A stretch of 5,200 bases of DNA from Acidobacteriota bacterium (lineage in GTDB: Bacteria > Acidobacteriota > Terriglobia > Acidiferrales > UBA7541), in the NCBI GenBank assembly GCA_003161495.1, contig PMOP01000093.1, positions 3,495-8,694 on the forward strand. Direction: 5' to 3'. The notes under the pieces were generated by a model. It did no database searches and was not told the DNA's origin. It saw only the letters and a program-made list of their open reading frames with translations. Numbering within the stretch: position 1 is the stretch's first letter; every line of letters begins with the position of its first letter. This document shows, in pieces, positions 5,196 through 5,200 of this stretch. The translations under genes and the position numbers were made by a program.

Positions 5196-5200
5196 CGCCG

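Overview
The window looks like a piece of chromosome from a Gram-negative (diderm) bacterium with moderate GC content. It has a periplasmic YfiR-type protein with a signal peptide, a large multidomain hybrid histidine kinase, a bacterial SemiSWEET and a tRNA-Cys with an encoded CCA end. The style (hybrid kinases paired with YfiR-like proteins, roomy intergenic regions, short inverted repeats) would suit a soil or water lineage such as Verrucomicrobiota or Acidobacteriota. That placement is a guess; nothing here fixes the taxon.

Layout. Positions 1-3427, minus strand, hold a two-gene operon. The upstream gene (2717-3427) encodes a secreted YfiR-like protein (DUF4154). One base after its stop codon begins a hybrid sensor histidine kinase (2715 down to the left edge, 905 codons visible, C-terminus missing). 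Its domain order is TM, CHASE8-like periplasmic domain, TM, HAMP, coiled coil, PAS, HisKA, HATPase_c, REC1, REC2. Positions 3428-3797 are a divergent intergenic region with small hairpins and a weak sigma-54-like site. Positions 3798-4058, plus strand, encode an 86-residue SemiSWEET sugar transporter half-unit. Positions 4059-4572 are mostly non-coding, with one doubtful small minus-strand ORF (4096-4353). Positions 4573-4854, plus strand, encode a small uncharacterised protein with a good ribosome binding site. Positions 4996-5072, minus strand, are a complete tRNA-Cys (anticodon GCA) with a clear sigma-70-type promoter at 5083-5112. The last 130 bases contain that promoter and an inverted repeat at the right edge.

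How the genes work together. In the known YfiBNR system, periplasmic YfiR binds the CHASE8 periplasmic domain of the diguanylate cyclase YfiN and keeps it off. Here a YfiR-like protein is tightly linked, probably translationally coupled, to a kinase with a CHASE8-like sensor. The natural inference is that the same type of periplasmic switch controls a phosphorelay instead of cyclic-di-GMP synthesis. Unlike the Pseudomonas protein, this YfiR keeps only one cysteine after signal peptide removal, so disulfide-based control is unlikely. The SemiSWEET, the small hypothetical gene and the tRNA look like independent units. I see no mobile element, CRISPR array or defence system.
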